Below, in pieces: positions 1 to 11,165 of a stretch of DNA of 64,000 nt; the first letter of the stretch is position 1, and each line of letters begins with the position of its first letter. This DNA comes from Diphasiastrum complanatum (taxonomy: Eukaryota > Streptophyta > Lycopodiopsida > Lycopodiales > Lycopodiaceae), in assembly GCA_029204225.1 (NCBI GenBank), contig CM055100.1:16508164-16572163 (forward strand). The letters are read 5' to 3'. The notes beneath the pieces were generated by a model. The model was not told where the DNA came from. It was given only the letters and a program-made list of their open reading frames with translations, and made no database searches. A program made the translations under genes and the position numbers.

Positions 1-26
1 TCTCTCTCTCTCTCTCTCTCTCTCTC
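1..26. repeat. (TC)n microsatellite at window edge
   Basis: About 13 uninterrupted TC units run off the left edge, so the full length is unknown. Confidence 0.95.
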
Positions 27-523
27 ATTGACACTCTTTTTTCTCACTTTTATCACAATATCCTTAGTTTGGAGTAAAGTTTTTTGGAGTAAAGCTTTTG
101 AAACAAAGCTTTTGAGACAAAGCTTTAGTATGAATCTTGTTTCTTTGTTTTGTTGAAATATTGTTGTTTTGTTTTGTTAAAATCTTGTTGCTTTGTTTGT
201 GGGTATTTTCTCTCAATTGAAACTTTTTAAAATAATGTGAAGAGCATATGCTACAGCTTGATAAAGATAAACGTTTTAAAATCATGAAAACAAGTAAGAC
301 AGTTGAAAAGGGCTTTAGTGTTTGGAGTTTAGTTTAAAGGATTTATAGAAAGGGTATATATGAGGACATAATATAAAGAGATTTAGGGTAAAAGATTTAA
401 ATTAAAGATTATCATATAGAAATTGAATAAAAAGAGAATAAAGTTTATGTTTAGGTTTGTAATTATAGTTAATTTTATGTTTTATGTTTATCATTGTTAT
501 CTTAATCGTAGTTCATTTTTAAT
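27..523. other. AT-rich stretch, no gene seen
   Basis: This stretch is AT-rich with short repeats of the type aaagcttttgaaacaaagc near 80-130. I see no domain, splice structure or repeat that ties it to a known element. Confidence 0.6.
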
Positions 524-1240
524 ATGCAGATGTTTGACCCTCCATCTCTTGGGTCCGCCGGTCTTTTTCTGTCTCATGAAGAGTGTATAAACTGGTTAAG
601 TAGTGCGTCTGCTAGGCAGAGAGAACAAATGGATGTTGTTCTCCAGCAGTATAGGTCCATGTTAAAAACTCTTCAGCGACCTCACAACAGGATAGTCCTC
701 AGAGGCTCCCCACTAATGCACATTCACTTGTACCATCACAGAGGCCCTCACCACATAGGTCCACTCCTCAGACCTCCACACCTCGCATTGCTAGGTCAGC
801 ACCACGTAAGAGTCATTTAGGTGGTTGTTTTTTTGCTTGTGGAGGTGACGATGATTTTGAGGAGCCTAGATATAGAGATGACTCACCCATGCGTGACGCA
901 CCACCACCTGATGACATCGCTCCTGGTTAAGGGGAAGGAGGTCCTAGCGTATATGAGAGAGCTCTGTCATGGGGCGTTTGATAGGAATATGTTTAGAGAC
1001 TGGAGGGCTGTCCCTATCACTGAGAAGCGTCGGGTCATAGATGATTTAAGACGATTTCCTAATCCCCCTAAGCACACCTTCAACAATAAAGTAATGATAG
1101 ATAGGATACACATGCTCATGTTGATGAAGGCCAAGTTAGATCTACATTATCCAACAATTAGAGATGTGCCAAAGGTGCAAATCGAGGCTATTCGTCAAGC
1201 ATTGCTGGTACTACTCTACTTTTATTTGAATCTTATATAG
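524..1240 (+). pseudogene. Unrecognised, probably transposon-derived reading frame
   Basis: One frame stays open from 524 to 1240 apart from an in-frame TAG at 818-820. The middle reads better in another frame, which gives a proline/serine/arginine-rich then acidic stretch (about 770-910) ending in a stop, so at least one frameshift is likely. The C-terminal part (about 950-1200) is a charged helical segment containing FRDWRAVPITEKRRVIDDL, followed by a Lys/Leu-rich segment. A W-x-x-[IV]-P-x-x-x-K layout with this spacing recalls the TNPA-like or Transposase_24 proteins of CACTA elements. That is a resemblance, not an identification. The CACTA transposase remnant directly downstream on the same strand supports a transposon origin. 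Confidence 0.35.
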
Positions 1241-1405
1241 ATCATGTGTATGTCTGAGTTTCAAGTGAAAGAGAGGGTGTGTGTGAGAGAGAGAGAGTGA
1301 AAGAGAGAGTTTGATGAATTTTATTTCATATCACAGGCAAAATATGATTGCCAGTTTTTATTCCCATGTTCCCTCACTAACATTGATTCATTTTTTTAAA
1401 TTTAG

Positions 1406-2674
1406 GCACTATCCATAGCCGTTGGATGTTTTTCTTGGAACGATTCATAAAAACATTGCAGGGTTTCATAAGACAGAGAAAGGTCTGAGGGTAGCATGGC
1501 GAAAGGATGGCTAGTGCAAGAGTCCATGGTTTACATCACAAAATCTTTGCTCATAGCGATCTTCCTATTTCTCATCTTTGGGATAAAAATGATGATGAGC
1601 ATGTTGTTGGAGAGGTTCCTTGAGGAAAAGGAGTGAATGAGTGAGTCCTTCAGGGAGAAGGTAAATAAGTTTTGCATTTTTAATAGCGAGAAAATGCAAA
1701 ACTGGATTTCGCTATAAGAAGATGCCAAGGCTCATAAACAAACGCTCGAGCCACTTTCATGAGAGGGCAAAGAAGACAACCATACCCACCTGACCTCGCC
1801 CTTCTACCCAAGGACATGACGCTTGATTGGCTACGTGATGCACTTAGAGAAGCCTCGACAAACAACCAGGAAGTAACAGAGAAAGAGCGGGAATATGCAA
1901 GGAGGTGCGATTTACATGTAAGCTATGATGATCAACCTTCACATGTTTATTAATACATGCAATTTTGTACATTTTTATTTTATCCCTAACACATTAAGTT
2001 CCATTTCGTTCAGTACAAAAAATGCAATGCATTGTGGACGCATGGATGACACTTTCATACGAAATGCATTGACAAAAATGGAAACACGTACGATTGTGGT
2101 CATGGCAGATTTTACCCAAGAGAGTCTAGCAAGCACGACGAACACCAATTTACTCTCTTCTCAATTTGATTATTGTGGGACAATCAATGACATCCTCGAA
2201 GTTGGATTTAGGCAATTCAACTTTTTCATATTTGATGTCAAATGGTTCAAAATTATTTGCAATGGTCCCAACGTAACTGTCAAGAAAGATTTGAGTGGTT
2301 ATTTTGCCATTGACTCCACCAAGCTTTGGATAGATTTCATTTGTTTTTTCACAACAATGTGAGCAGGTACATTTCTTTGATGTCTTCAAGATGTCTATGT
2401 TCTTTTGTTGTCAATCAATGGATTTTCAGTGTACTACAACAAATATATATTGTGTATAGTAATACGCAAACAACTGTAGCATAGTTATGGATACTAACTA
2501 CGACTCAACGTTTATGGTAACATTGATCAATTGCAGGTGGTCTTGCACCCTGATTGTTCAGATCCCAGATGGTGGTATGTGATTCAAGTCACTCATCGAA
2601 GTAAAAGAATTTTTGAAGATAGAGATGACGTGGAGAACATGGTGCTGCCAGCTGATGCACCTCATGAATCGTGA
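1406..2674 (+). pseudogene. CACTA (En/Spm) transposase TNP2, C-terminal part
   Basis: TNP2 is the transposase of CACTA DNA transposons and acts on element ends in the nucleus. An AG acceptor at 1404-1405 opens a segment with SRWMFFLERFIKTLQGFIRQR, the DUF4218 signature. A frameshift near 1480 restores SEGSMAKGW, equivalent to the family PEGSIAEGY block. Further on, LALLPKDMTLDWLRDALREA (1786-1850) and, from about 2150, YCGTINDILEV, FFIFDVKWF and VVLHPDCSDPRWWYVIQV form the DUF4216 region. The last block needs removal of an intron (gtacat at 2367 to ttgcag at 2536), a plausible genuine TNP2 intron. Frameshifts and stops make this a pseudogene. The N-terminal half of a similar transposase lies at 21,241-22,514. 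Confidence 0.8.
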
Positions 2675-2952
2675 TGATAAATTCAATGACAATTTCAGAG
2701 AATGATCATGTGCAAGCTTCACAAGCTAATGATGACGTTGAGCGTGATGCATCATCGTCGGATGGTTCTATGACACATGACACACTTTCACGATCTTACT
2801 CGTCGTCACCGTCGCCATTAGCTTTTGAAGATCAGCTTATTAATGATGGAGCTATAGGAGATATTTGGGTAGAATTAGAGATTGACTCATTTGGTTTGGT
2901 GGATTTGTCACATGATGATGCAGCAAATGATAACGATGAACCACCAAATTAA
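2671..2952 (+). CDS. Acidic Ser/Asp-rich reading frame after TNP2
   Basis: This 93-codon frame starts within the TGATGA that ends the TNP2 remnant. It is rich in Asp, Ser and Asn and has no recognisable domain. Its position suggests a leftover of the acidic C-terminal tail of the transposase rather than an independent gene. Confidence 0.3.
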   Translation: MMINSMTISENDHVQASQANDDVERDASSSDGSMTHDTLSRSYSSSPSPLAFEDQLINDGAIGDIWVELEIDSFGLVDLSHDDAANDNDEPPN

Positions 2953-3591
2953 TGAGTGAGACAATACGATGTATTTCAATTCATTTTAATATTAATCATA
3001 TTGCTCACAGATGCAATTACACTTTATTGATTGACTAGTTGACATCGAACAAGAAGTTGATGCATGTGAATACACAATTTGTGATCATCATTTTTTTGTG
3101 ATACATAAATTTCTTTATTCACTTGGGCATATGGCAACCAAAGTTGATAGAAAATGGAATTCAATGTATTGATAGGTAACAAATTTCAAAAGTGAGATCC
3201 ATTTACATTCTAATTTATACCATGGGTTATATCGAGGGGCCTTTTTTCATCAGTCTCGGTATTCTCCTCGGTTAGCAGAGTGTCCTAGAATGCCTCTGGC
3301 CACCTAGACTCTCTTTATAATCCTCTCTATAAATGTTTCAAAAACAAATTCAAATTTGGTAGAACATCAGCCTCGATATATTCCTCAAACTAGGTTCAGT
3401 ATTCCGATGTATGTTCCGAGGTCCTGGGGTAATTCTATATCTCTCTCTATAAATGTTTCAAAACCAAGGTCAAATTTGGTAGGCTTATTCCGAGGCCAAA
3501 TATCAGACCCCAGGCTCGAGCATTCCACTCCCCACGCGACTCATTTAAAAACTATCTTTCAAATAAATGCTCAAAAAGAGCCTTGAAAATC
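2953..3591. other. No gene; contains a spaced duplicate
   Basis: I see no coding region. A block beginning ctctctataaatgtttcaaaa followed by caaatttggtag occurs at 3323-3361 and again at 3443-3481, 120 bases apart, with few differences. Each copy contains a TATA-like tataaat, so this could be a duplicated promoter-like piece of an LTR. Confidence 0.5.
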
Positions 3592-3738
3592 GCCCGTCCT
3601 CTTGTAGTGTCATCCTGCAAAGCAAAGTATGTTGCAGTAGCCAAGATGACGAACGAGCTTACATGGCTCAAGCAGTTCCTTGACGGACTGGGAGAGAACT
3701 CCAACGAGCCGCTGCTACTATTCATGGATAACACAGTA
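3592..3738 (+). pseudogene. Copia RNase H fragment (first)
   Basis: The translation has SSCKAKYVAVAKMTNELTWL followed by LLLFMDN. This is the copia RNase H block usually read as S-x-x-E-AEY-x-A-x-x...E-x-x-WL...D-N, here with E changed to K in the catalytic SSCEAEY. It is cut off at both ends and is about 270 bases from another RNase H piece on the same strand. Confidence 0.7.
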
Positions 3739-4005
3739 GATGAATTTCCGCTATTGTTTTATTCAACATTATCTGTTGTTTACAAGTTTAATTTTTACAA
3801 CGGATCGTCAGCAGATCTGGGGCTTGAAAGAGAATTAGACTGCAATCAGTAACAGTAGCTACTCATGCCAAGTCGGCACTATCCGGCCTTCATCGCGTTT
3901 CATTTCGTTTCGCTTTGCTTCGAGTTGTTTCTTCCTCCCATCAGTGGTGACAGAGCTCGATTCGTTTCGTTTCATTTTGATTTGCTTCGCGATTACTTCG
4001 CATCA

Positions 4006-4497
4006 TTGAAGGCATATTCGGATTCAAATTTTGTAGAAGACAAGATGGATGGAAGATCTATAAGCGCATTTGCCACTTTCCTTTGTGGAGAAGTGATATA
4101 TTGGCTTTCCGAAAAGCAAGATACAATCTCTCTTTCCTCTTGTGAAGCCGAGTACAAGGCATTGACTTCAACAACCAAAGAACTCATATGGCTAAGAATA
4201 ATTTTGGTGGAACTACAAGTGCTAAAGGCCGAGGAGATTCGTTGCATTTATCGTAATAATCAAGCTTATCAACAAATTGCTACCAGTCCGATCTTCCATG
4301 CTAGAACAAATTATATTGAGATAGCTCATCACTTTGTGAGGGAGAAGGTGCAATCCAAGGAGATACAACTTCATCACGTGCCATCATCCGAGTGCATAGC
4401 TGATATCTTAACCAAGCCATTGCCTAAAAATCCATTTTTTAAGTTAAGATGTGCTCTTGGAATTGTAGATAGATGTACATTAGACTTACCAAGTTAG
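4006..4497 (+). pseudogene. Copia RNase H, C-terminal end of a pol polyprotein
   Basis: RNase H removes the RNA strand during reverse transcription of an LTR retrotransposon. The frame shows YSDSNFVEDKMDGRSISA, WLSEKQDTISLSSCEAEYKA, KELIWL, a diverged D-N step (YRNNQAYQQIA), HARTNYIEIAHHFVREKV and ADILTKPLPK, in the canonical copia order, and stops at 4495-4497. A purine-rich polypurine tract (aagtgaggaggag, 4498-4510) follows directly and then an LTR, so this is the true end of a copia pol gene. The upstream RT is missing; the sequence before about 4006 is a simple TTTCGTTTCG-type stretch. Confidence 0.85.
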
Positions 4498-4510
4498 AAG
4501 TGAGGAGGAG

Positions 4511-5330
4511 TGTTAAAAATGTCACTTCCAACTTGATGTACTTGGTTAATCTTGAGATATTTTATCATGATAGGATCTCACACGTGTGGAGCCTGTTCCC
4601 ATGTGTGAAAGGATGTACATAACTTACTTTTATAAAGTTATATTGATTTTAGATAGATCTACACAAGTGTGAAAATGACCTTTGAGTAGAATCTAGAAAA
4701 AGTCATTTTGGTCAAACTTTTTGTAAATAGAATGCACTTCCATGTGAATGAGTAAATGCTCCCACATGTCAAGATGCTATTCACACGTGTGGATAAGATT
4801 GTAGATGATAAGATAGAGAGATTCCATTATATCCTATTTTATAGAAAATACTCCTATAAATGTGGAAGACTACCTTTTTTGTTTCTAGCTAATGAGAATA
4901 GTCAACTTTGGAAAATGAGCATATATGGCTCCCATTGGTGGATCTGGATGACCAGGCACTCTTCACACATGTGAAGGCTTGCTGGATGGTACTCAGCTCG
5001 TGGATGTACTTGATCTATAAAGGGACCAACTAGATCAATGAGAAGTCGATGTGACATTGGCAATTTCTAGCCTTGCTTGTAATTCTTACATTTGTCTTGA
5101 GTTTTTATGATTGGAATGCTTTTGTATGCAAATGTACTTCACTCTCTGTTTATGGTACTATCCTCCACACGTGTGAGGCCGCTCTTCATATTTTTTTATC
5201 ATTTGGTCCATTGCTCTTGCTAAAATCATAGTGTAATGCATCTATATCAAGATCTAACACATAGAACTTGATAGATCATTGGATTTAGCAATCAAAAACT
5301 CTTAATGATTGTTTTGTATAATCGTAATTA
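4511..5330 (+). repeat. Copia LTR M (3' LTR), right end approximate
   Basis: The LTR opens with TGTTAAAAATG immediately after the polypurine tract at 4498-4510. It contains three exact copies of the palindrome CACACGTGTG (4579-4588, 4782-4791, 5166-5175). The segment around 4571-4610 resembles the start of family K (gagcctgttccca...gtgtg). I could not fix the right end; an unrelated minus-strand LTR piece abuts near 5330. Confidence 0.65.
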
Positions 5331-5467
5331 TCTTTTTTTTTTTAAATTGACACCACATACATGGCATGTTGTACTCATAACTAGGACATGTGTACATTGA
5401 AAAAATAGAAGGTATTGTACCGACGGACTCCTACCATCGCGGTAAACTTGAGCTTTCAATTCCAACA
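5330..5467 (-). repeat. Copia LTR fragment on minus strand
   Basis: Read on the minus strand, a polypurine tract (tttaaggagag) is followed by TGTTGGAATTG starting at 5467, the expected start of a 3' LTR. The left end is not defined and contains a poly-T run (about 5333-5344). Confidence 0.5.
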
Positions 5468-6024
5468 CTCTCCTTAAAGCTTAAGTTTACTCTCTATGTC
5501 ATAAACATAAAAGCCTATTTCACAATCATCTCAAACTTGTCCTTGCTTAATGGTTTTGTAAGAACATCAACTATTTAATTTATAGTACTACAGTGCACAA
5601 TTTTAACTTCTTTAGTAAGCAAACATTCATGAACAAATTTCCATCCAAGCTTAGTTGCTAGTGCAAACAAAAGTCTCAAAGTAGTCCACTTCGCCACAAG
5701 TGCGAATGTCTCCTCATAATCTATTACTTTGAGCATAGCCCTTGGTAACTAGCCTTACTTTATACTTAGGAATACATCCATCTGCATGATATTTAATCAT
5801 ATACACCAACGTATTACCAATAGGCTTCTTACTTGTAGGAAGATTCACAAGCTCCCAGGGTGTTGTGTTTTACGATGGATTCCATCTCATCTTACATCGC
5901 CTTTTGCCAAACTTTGCTCTCCCTCCTTCAAACTTAGCGGGTTTAAAGGAATGCTTGATTTTCATCCTAAGAGCATAGTTTTCCTTGAATCTATATGGAG
6001 GTCTTTGATGAAAGCCTCTGATTT
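5468..6024 (-). pseudogene. Degenerate copia RT and RNase H remnants
   Basis: On the minus strand, WELVNLPTSKKPIGNTLVYMIKY and then PKYKVRLVTKGYAQ (about 5700-5870) are the N-terminal part of a copia reverse transcriptase. Next comes LGWKFVHECLLTKEVKIVHC and then IVDVLTKPLSKDKFE (about 5490-5650), the very end of RNase H. The catalytic YxDD part and most of RNase H are missing, so an internal deletion joined the two ends. Several stops are present. Confidence 0.7.
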
Positions 6025-6460
6025 CTATTTAATGAAATAAACAATTGTTCTTCTAGAGAATTCGTCAATAAAGGTAATGAAGTACTTTGCATCTAGCAAT
6101 GAAGGAATTTGCATAGGTCCACATATATCTATATGAACAACATCTAACAGATCTTTTGTTGCATGCATATGGTTTGATCTAATAGGAAACCTAGCCTGCT
6201 TTCCAAAAATGCAGCTATGACAGACAAGGAGATCGACCTTACCAGAAGGATAGTCGAGATCAAGGACCATGGATTGTTTTGTCATTTTCAAAATAGATGC
6301 ATGATTCACGTGTCCTAAGCGATGATGCCATAGTAATGCTTTATTGACTAGAACAGAGGTTTTCAATGCTTGACTAGACTCAGAATAACAGTGTGCCAAT
6401 CTATATAAGTAACCTTGCCTCTTGTTGAGTGCAAGGATCTTATCACTCCTATTTAGATTC
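6025..6460 (-). pseudogene. Copia GAG-pre-integrase and integrase N-terminus
   Basis: The minus-strand frame has LLWHHRLGHVNHASILKM (GAG-pre-integrase), a zinc-binding H-x-H then C-x-x-C arrangement with VCHSCIFGKQ, and the start of the integrase core, VVHIDICGPMQIPSLLDAKY followed by FITFIDEFSRRT, which contains catalytic Asp residues. It breaks off after VYFIK. It is closely similar to the matching part of element G at 23,018-23,540. Confidence 0.85.
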
Positions 6461-6571
6461 GAATTCTACCTTATGACCTAAATTTGTAATTCTACTCACT
6501 GATAACATATTTGTAGAGATTTTAGGAACATATAAAACCTTTGATAGTAATTTGAATTGATCATGCTAGAA

Positions 6572-7607
6572 TCACAATCTTATAGTACCTTTACCTTCAA
6601 TAGTGTGAGTACTATTGTCACAAAGATGAACAAATTTCTTCATGATGTAAGGACTGTAGGAGTTGAAGATCTCACATTGATTGATCATATGTTGAGTTGC
6701 TCCAGAATCCAGAAACCATGAATCATCCAAAAATGCGCTTTGATCTTTGACCATGAATGTGCCTTCGTCCACTTCGACTTGGGAAGATGATATTGAGATC
6801 GTGTTTACTTGTTGATCAGGTTGCTTGGCTGCGTTCTTCGCTTGGAGAATTTGGCAGTCCTTGATCTCATGGTTATTGTGCCTGTAATACCTGCAAAACA
6901 TCTTCTTCTTCGACTGTGGATTCGATGATTGTTCTTGACCTTGAGTCTGTTTCTGATTTGTTGCAGCCTTCTTGGAGCTTTTTTGCTTCTGTCGCTTCGA
7001 GCCTTTGTTGACAAATAGAGCCTGAGAGGAGGAAGTAGACAAAGTGTCTTGACTTCTTCTATTGTCTTCTTGCAGCAACATAGTGATAACTCTAGTAAGA
7101 GTTAAATCTGAGTGTGTCGATATGATCATCACCCAGTTCTTATATGTAGAGGGCAAGCTTGGAAGCAATATAATTGCGTCTTGATCGTCTACGACTGATC
7201 CGACAGCAGCCATCTGTTGCAAAAGATTCTTAAACAGGTTAATGTGACTCTAAAGAGAATCACCAGTAGACATTTTGAATGTGGAGAATTTCCTTCGTAG
7301 ATGTAACTAGTAGTTACGTCCCTCACATCATATAGTGAGTTCAAAATGTCCCAAACGTCTTTTGATGTTTTAGCTTCAGCTATGTGTCCAATCTTGTATC
7401 TGATACATTGAGAATAATAAGTGCGAAAGCTTTATTGTCCTTCGATTTCCACTTTGAGTCATCGTCTTCAGGTTTTACTTATGTACGTATAACAACATCC
7501 CATAATTCATTGGCAATTAGCAAGGTCTTCATCTTAAATTTCCACAAATAATAATTGGATCCATTCAGCTTGTTTGTGATATGACCGGCTTTACTTTGAG
7601 AATCCAT
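6572..7607 (-). pseudogene. Copia element A gag and protease
   Basis: Gag forms the particle and packages element RNA. The frame begins at ATG 7607-7605 (MDSQSKAGHITNKLNGSNYY), with a stop near 7480 and a shift before the long open part 7222-6572. That part has the UBN2-type gag segment (LPSTYKNWVMIISTHSDLTL), a zinc knuckle in which one Cys is Tyr (CRYYRHNNHEIKDC), and the protease motif WFLDSGATQHM. Gag of element H (13,234-14,359) is the closest relative in the window. Element A lies between its primer binding site (7803-7813) and the integrase piece at 6025-6460. Confidence 0.85.
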
Positions 7608-7802
7608 CTGGAACTTAGTCTGTTGATTGTATCAATGATGCTAAGATGTGGTAATGCCAACAATAAGAAATTAATTCTTTGATACTGAAAGGTTGAAAAG
7701 AACTAGAGAGTATGATATCAATTTGATATCGCGAAAGATATGAAGTATTAGAGCTTTCGCTCTGATATTATATTGGAATCAGATAAAGAAATAGTGAAAC
7801 AA

Positions 7803-7813
7803 CTTTGATACCA
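7803..7813 (-). other. Primer binding site of copia element A
   Basis: The minus-strand sequence TGGTATCAAAG directly follows the LTR. It matches the usual plant copia site complementary to the initiator methionine tRNA (TGGTATCAGAGC) except at one base. Confidence 0.8.
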
Positions 7814-8912
7814 TGTCGAAAAGTGGTATGCAGAAGATAGGTCTAGCTCGAAAAGAAACAAAAACCTTTCGTGCATGGCGGAATAATATATCTTCATCTT
7901 TCCAATGCATGACTACGCCTATCAATTCCAAACAAGACAATAGTGATAGAAATCACGTTTGAACTTATAGTAACTAACTTTGAAATTCTCAGTATTATAG
8001 TGATTACGTAGCCAAATAATTAAGTATTGAAGATTATCAGACAAATAATTAGTCGTGAAGAAATATAGAAACACATACAGTCTGAGACGAAACTGAACGA
8101 TGAGTACAATAAGTTGCAGATTGAATCCGTGTACTCTATACTATCTCTGAGTGGCTAAAAATGAAAGTCTGAATTAATGTGCCATGCTGATGAGCAGTAG
8201 CCAATAGCAATCCCTAAAACAACTCTAAAAAGTGAGCTAGAATGCTCAGGAGTGTTCAAGCTTGCAGGCTCGAGAGAGAGAGAGCTAACTATTCAAATGC
8301 TTCTGATAATTCTGATTTTCAATAAATTAATCTGTATAAATATGAACAGCTATTTATACTAAGAAATTAGGTCGTCAATTGCAATTGCCTGTTGGCTGGT
8401 AATCCGCTGGCATCCATCCAGTCCTTGTCATTGATTGTTGATAAGCGGTGAAATTGGCCGTAAACGTTTTGTCTGCATAAATGAACCAAAACTGTAGCTC
8501 TGCATAAATGGACTAAAACAGCCACAAGTGACATTGTCGAGTTTTTCGCCAAAAAGCGAAGAAGGCAAAGGTGCCCTTAAATCTCATTTAGGGTTGTCCC
8601 ACACTTTGCCAGAGTCACTTCCTTAACATTTGAGGCTCTTTGGAAAAAGCGAAAAATGCAACTCTGCATATTTGCACGAGATTCCTGACAGGCGAAAAAT
8701 GCGAAAAAGATGACACTTCATTTTTTCACGAGATTCCTGTCAGGTGAAGAATGCGACATTGTCGTAAACTTCATGTAATTCTGCAGACTGTGTAAAAACT
8801 CTTGTAATTCTACAGACTGTGTAAACACATAGGAAAATCGGCAGAACTGGATAATCAATGGATGAAGATTAAAACATATTAGACGATTGGTAAGAAGGAG
8901 AATATTCCAACA
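7814..8912 (-). repeat. 5' LTR of copia element A
   Basis: Read on the minus strand this 1,099-bp block starts TGTTGGAATATT at 8912 and ends CGACA at 7814, giving TG...CA ends next to the primer binding site. Short blocks such as catgactacgcctatca and tagtgatagaaatcac are shared with LTR H (14,503-15,561), so A and H are related subfamilies. At 8912/8913 it abuts copia element C inside its GAG-pre-integrase, so A inserted into C or was joined to it. Confidence 0.75.
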
Positions 8913-9800
8913 CAAAGCCATTGGGCCCATGTGGCATAGTGTCATGTGCCATATAACACTTGTAGATTCATGGGCTTGGTGTGCTTCATCTGTCAGTAGG
9001 CGCACCTTTAGATTGTACAAGTTGTCTTTTCGCCTTCCTTGTGTAACGAGTGCACTGGTGTTGGCGTCCACCACGTTGCATGCTTCATTGGAAAATGTCA
9101 CATTCCTGCGTTTGCTATTCTTGCAACTGATAGCAAGTCCTGCTATAGAACGTCATCCAATCTTCGGTCCTTGTCATTTATGTTGAGCCACAGCGAACCA
9201 ATGTCATTTAATTGGTGTTTTGATCCATCTCCGAGAACTATGTATCTGGATAGATCTGTGTTGCGAAAGTTAGCTATGATGCGCTTGGATGTCATAAAGT
9301 GAGAGGTTGCTCCTGAATCGAGAATGACCTTTTGTGTGTTAGATGTTGAGGTTGCACACATGTCTACACATAGGTAGGCTATCGCATCATTATGCTTCAT
9401 CTTTTCTTCATCTATTTTGGAGCTTTTGGGATCTTCCACGTAAGAGGAACTGTTGTGGTTCTCCCGTTTGCCTTGAGGCTGCTTGTTTCTCGGATTCATT
9501 GCTGCATGACCTTTCTTGTGGCAATGGATACACTCAATCTTCGGGTTTATCCAACATGTTTCGACTGTGTGGCCTTCACACTTACATCTCACGCATGTTT
9601 TTTTTTCGTCGTCTTGTTGTCTTGGCTTGTCTTTGTTCTTCCTTTTGCCTTTGGCGCCTGCCTCCATCTACTAATCTTGATCCTGCTTTCGGTCTGACTC
9701 CCTCTTATGCTTGAACGGTTTATTCGGCTTGTCCTTACTGCTATAGAGAGCCTGATCAGAGGTGTCCTTGTGATCAAGGTGCTCACGAATGATAGCATAT
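8913..9800 (-). pseudogene. Copia element C: gag tail, protease and pre-integrase
   Basis: On the minus strand the order is gag C-terminus (SDQALYSSKDKPNKPFKHKR), a basic linker, a zinc knuckle CVRCKCEGHTVETC, a second partial knuckle CIHCHKKGHAAMN, the protease ILDSGATSHFM (about 9300), the segment YIVLGDGSKHQLNDIGSLWL, and GAG-pre-integrase RKDNLYNLKV to TLCHMG, where LTR A interrupts it. The frame shifts at least twice (near 9140 and 9660). Two zinc knuckles separate it from families A and H, which have one. Confidence 0.8.
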
Positions 9801-10159
9801 CAATAGAAAGCTAAAAACAATGAGATCACAATGGAATTGCATTAGCAATGAAAGAAAGAGCACAATCAATGGAAATGGAGCATTGATTCATGTGGATAGG
9901 GCACATGAGACCTAGCAATGGGATCCCTATGGCTTCATTCACAAGGATGCTAGAAGCTCTCACTTGCAAATGAGCCAAAAGATCCACAAAATGATGTCTC
10001 TTGCCTATTTATAGACAATGCTCTTACTTAACTTAACTGAACTATCTTGAGAGATACTTAGCCCTTGTTAACTATTATTTAAACTACATCGGGCCCTTGT
10101 TGGCCTATTATCCTTATTAAGCACTAATGTACTAGTAGTACATGGCATCTCCATGAAGA
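9801..10159. other. LTR-like stretch without gene
   Basis: No coding sequence is seen. On the minus strand, gtctataaataggc (about 10,006-10,019) is a good TATA box and the surroundings look like the promoter part of an LTR, perhaps that of element C. I found no primer binding site to prove it. Confidence 0.4.
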
Positions 10160-11165
10160 CTTGGACGAAAAAATCTTCATGAAGCAATCCCAAGGATATG
10201 AAGACCCGAACAATTGAGACTATGCTTGTCGACTACATCGATGTATCTATGGTCTTAAGCAGGCCTCATGAGCTTGGTACAAGAAGCTCGACAATCTCTA
10301 AAGTCTCTAGGCTTTACTCCTACACAACCTAGCTGCAATGTCTACATTAAAAGAATAGAAAAGAAGTTTGTGACTTTGACAATATTTGTGGATGACTCTT
10401 TGATGATAGAAAACTGTTTGACATTGATAAATGAAACAAAGAGTCAGATATCTGCAAATTATGATATCACAAATATAGGAGACCCGACGAAATGTCTTGG
10501 GCTGCAAATCAAAAGAGACCGAACAAGATGAGTCATGCATCCGAACCTGTCTGAATATGTTGAGAAAGTAATAAAGCAATATGGGATGATCAAATGCAAA
10601 GAGAAGACAACGCCGATGATAGTTGTCGAGGCACGATTACCCAAGCACAGATGAGGAGAGACAAAAGGTGAAAAAAAATATCATATCAAAATCTGATCAA
10701 GAGTCTGATGTACCTTATGGTATACATGAGGCCCGATCTAGTATTCTCTGTCTACTCACTCGGTCAATTCTCCTCCAATCCTGGCATGCAACATTGGCTG
10801 ATGGCAAAACCAATTCTACAATATCTGAAAGGCACCCACAATTTGGGGTTGATCTACAAAAAGAAGAAGAAATTCGCCCTACGACATTACAGCGATGCAA
10901 GCTGGGCTAGCTGCAAAGATGACAACAAGTCCATAATAGGTGGATGTTCAATAGTATGTGGAGCTATGATCAATTGGACTTGCAAGAAGTAGACACTCGT
11001 GGCTCAATCCTCATGCGAAGCTGAATATGTGGTAGCTTCGAAGGTGGCAAATGAGGTGATATGGTTGAAGATGATGTTGGAAGAGATTGGCATACCACGT
11101 CAAGACCCTTCCATCATGAAGATGCTCAAAGTGCTATTTACTTAGCCTAGAAGACTCCACTGATT
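10160..11165 (+). pseudogene. Copia element D: reverse transcriptase and RNase H
   Basis: The order is the RT segment KIFMKQSQGYEDP, YGLKQAS.AWYKKLDN, NVYIKR, FVDDSLMI (the catalytic x-VDD motif, about 10,388), then DPTKCLGLQIKRD. RNase H follows with YMRPDLVFSVYSLGQF, GLIYKKKKKFALRHYSDASW, NWTCKK.TLVAQSSCEAEYVVAS and EVIWLKMMLEEIG. It ends inside RNase H around AIYLA. Stops at about 10,213 and 10,990 and frame changes near 10,530-10,710 disable it. The solo LTR K1 sits exactly at its right end. Confidence 0.8.
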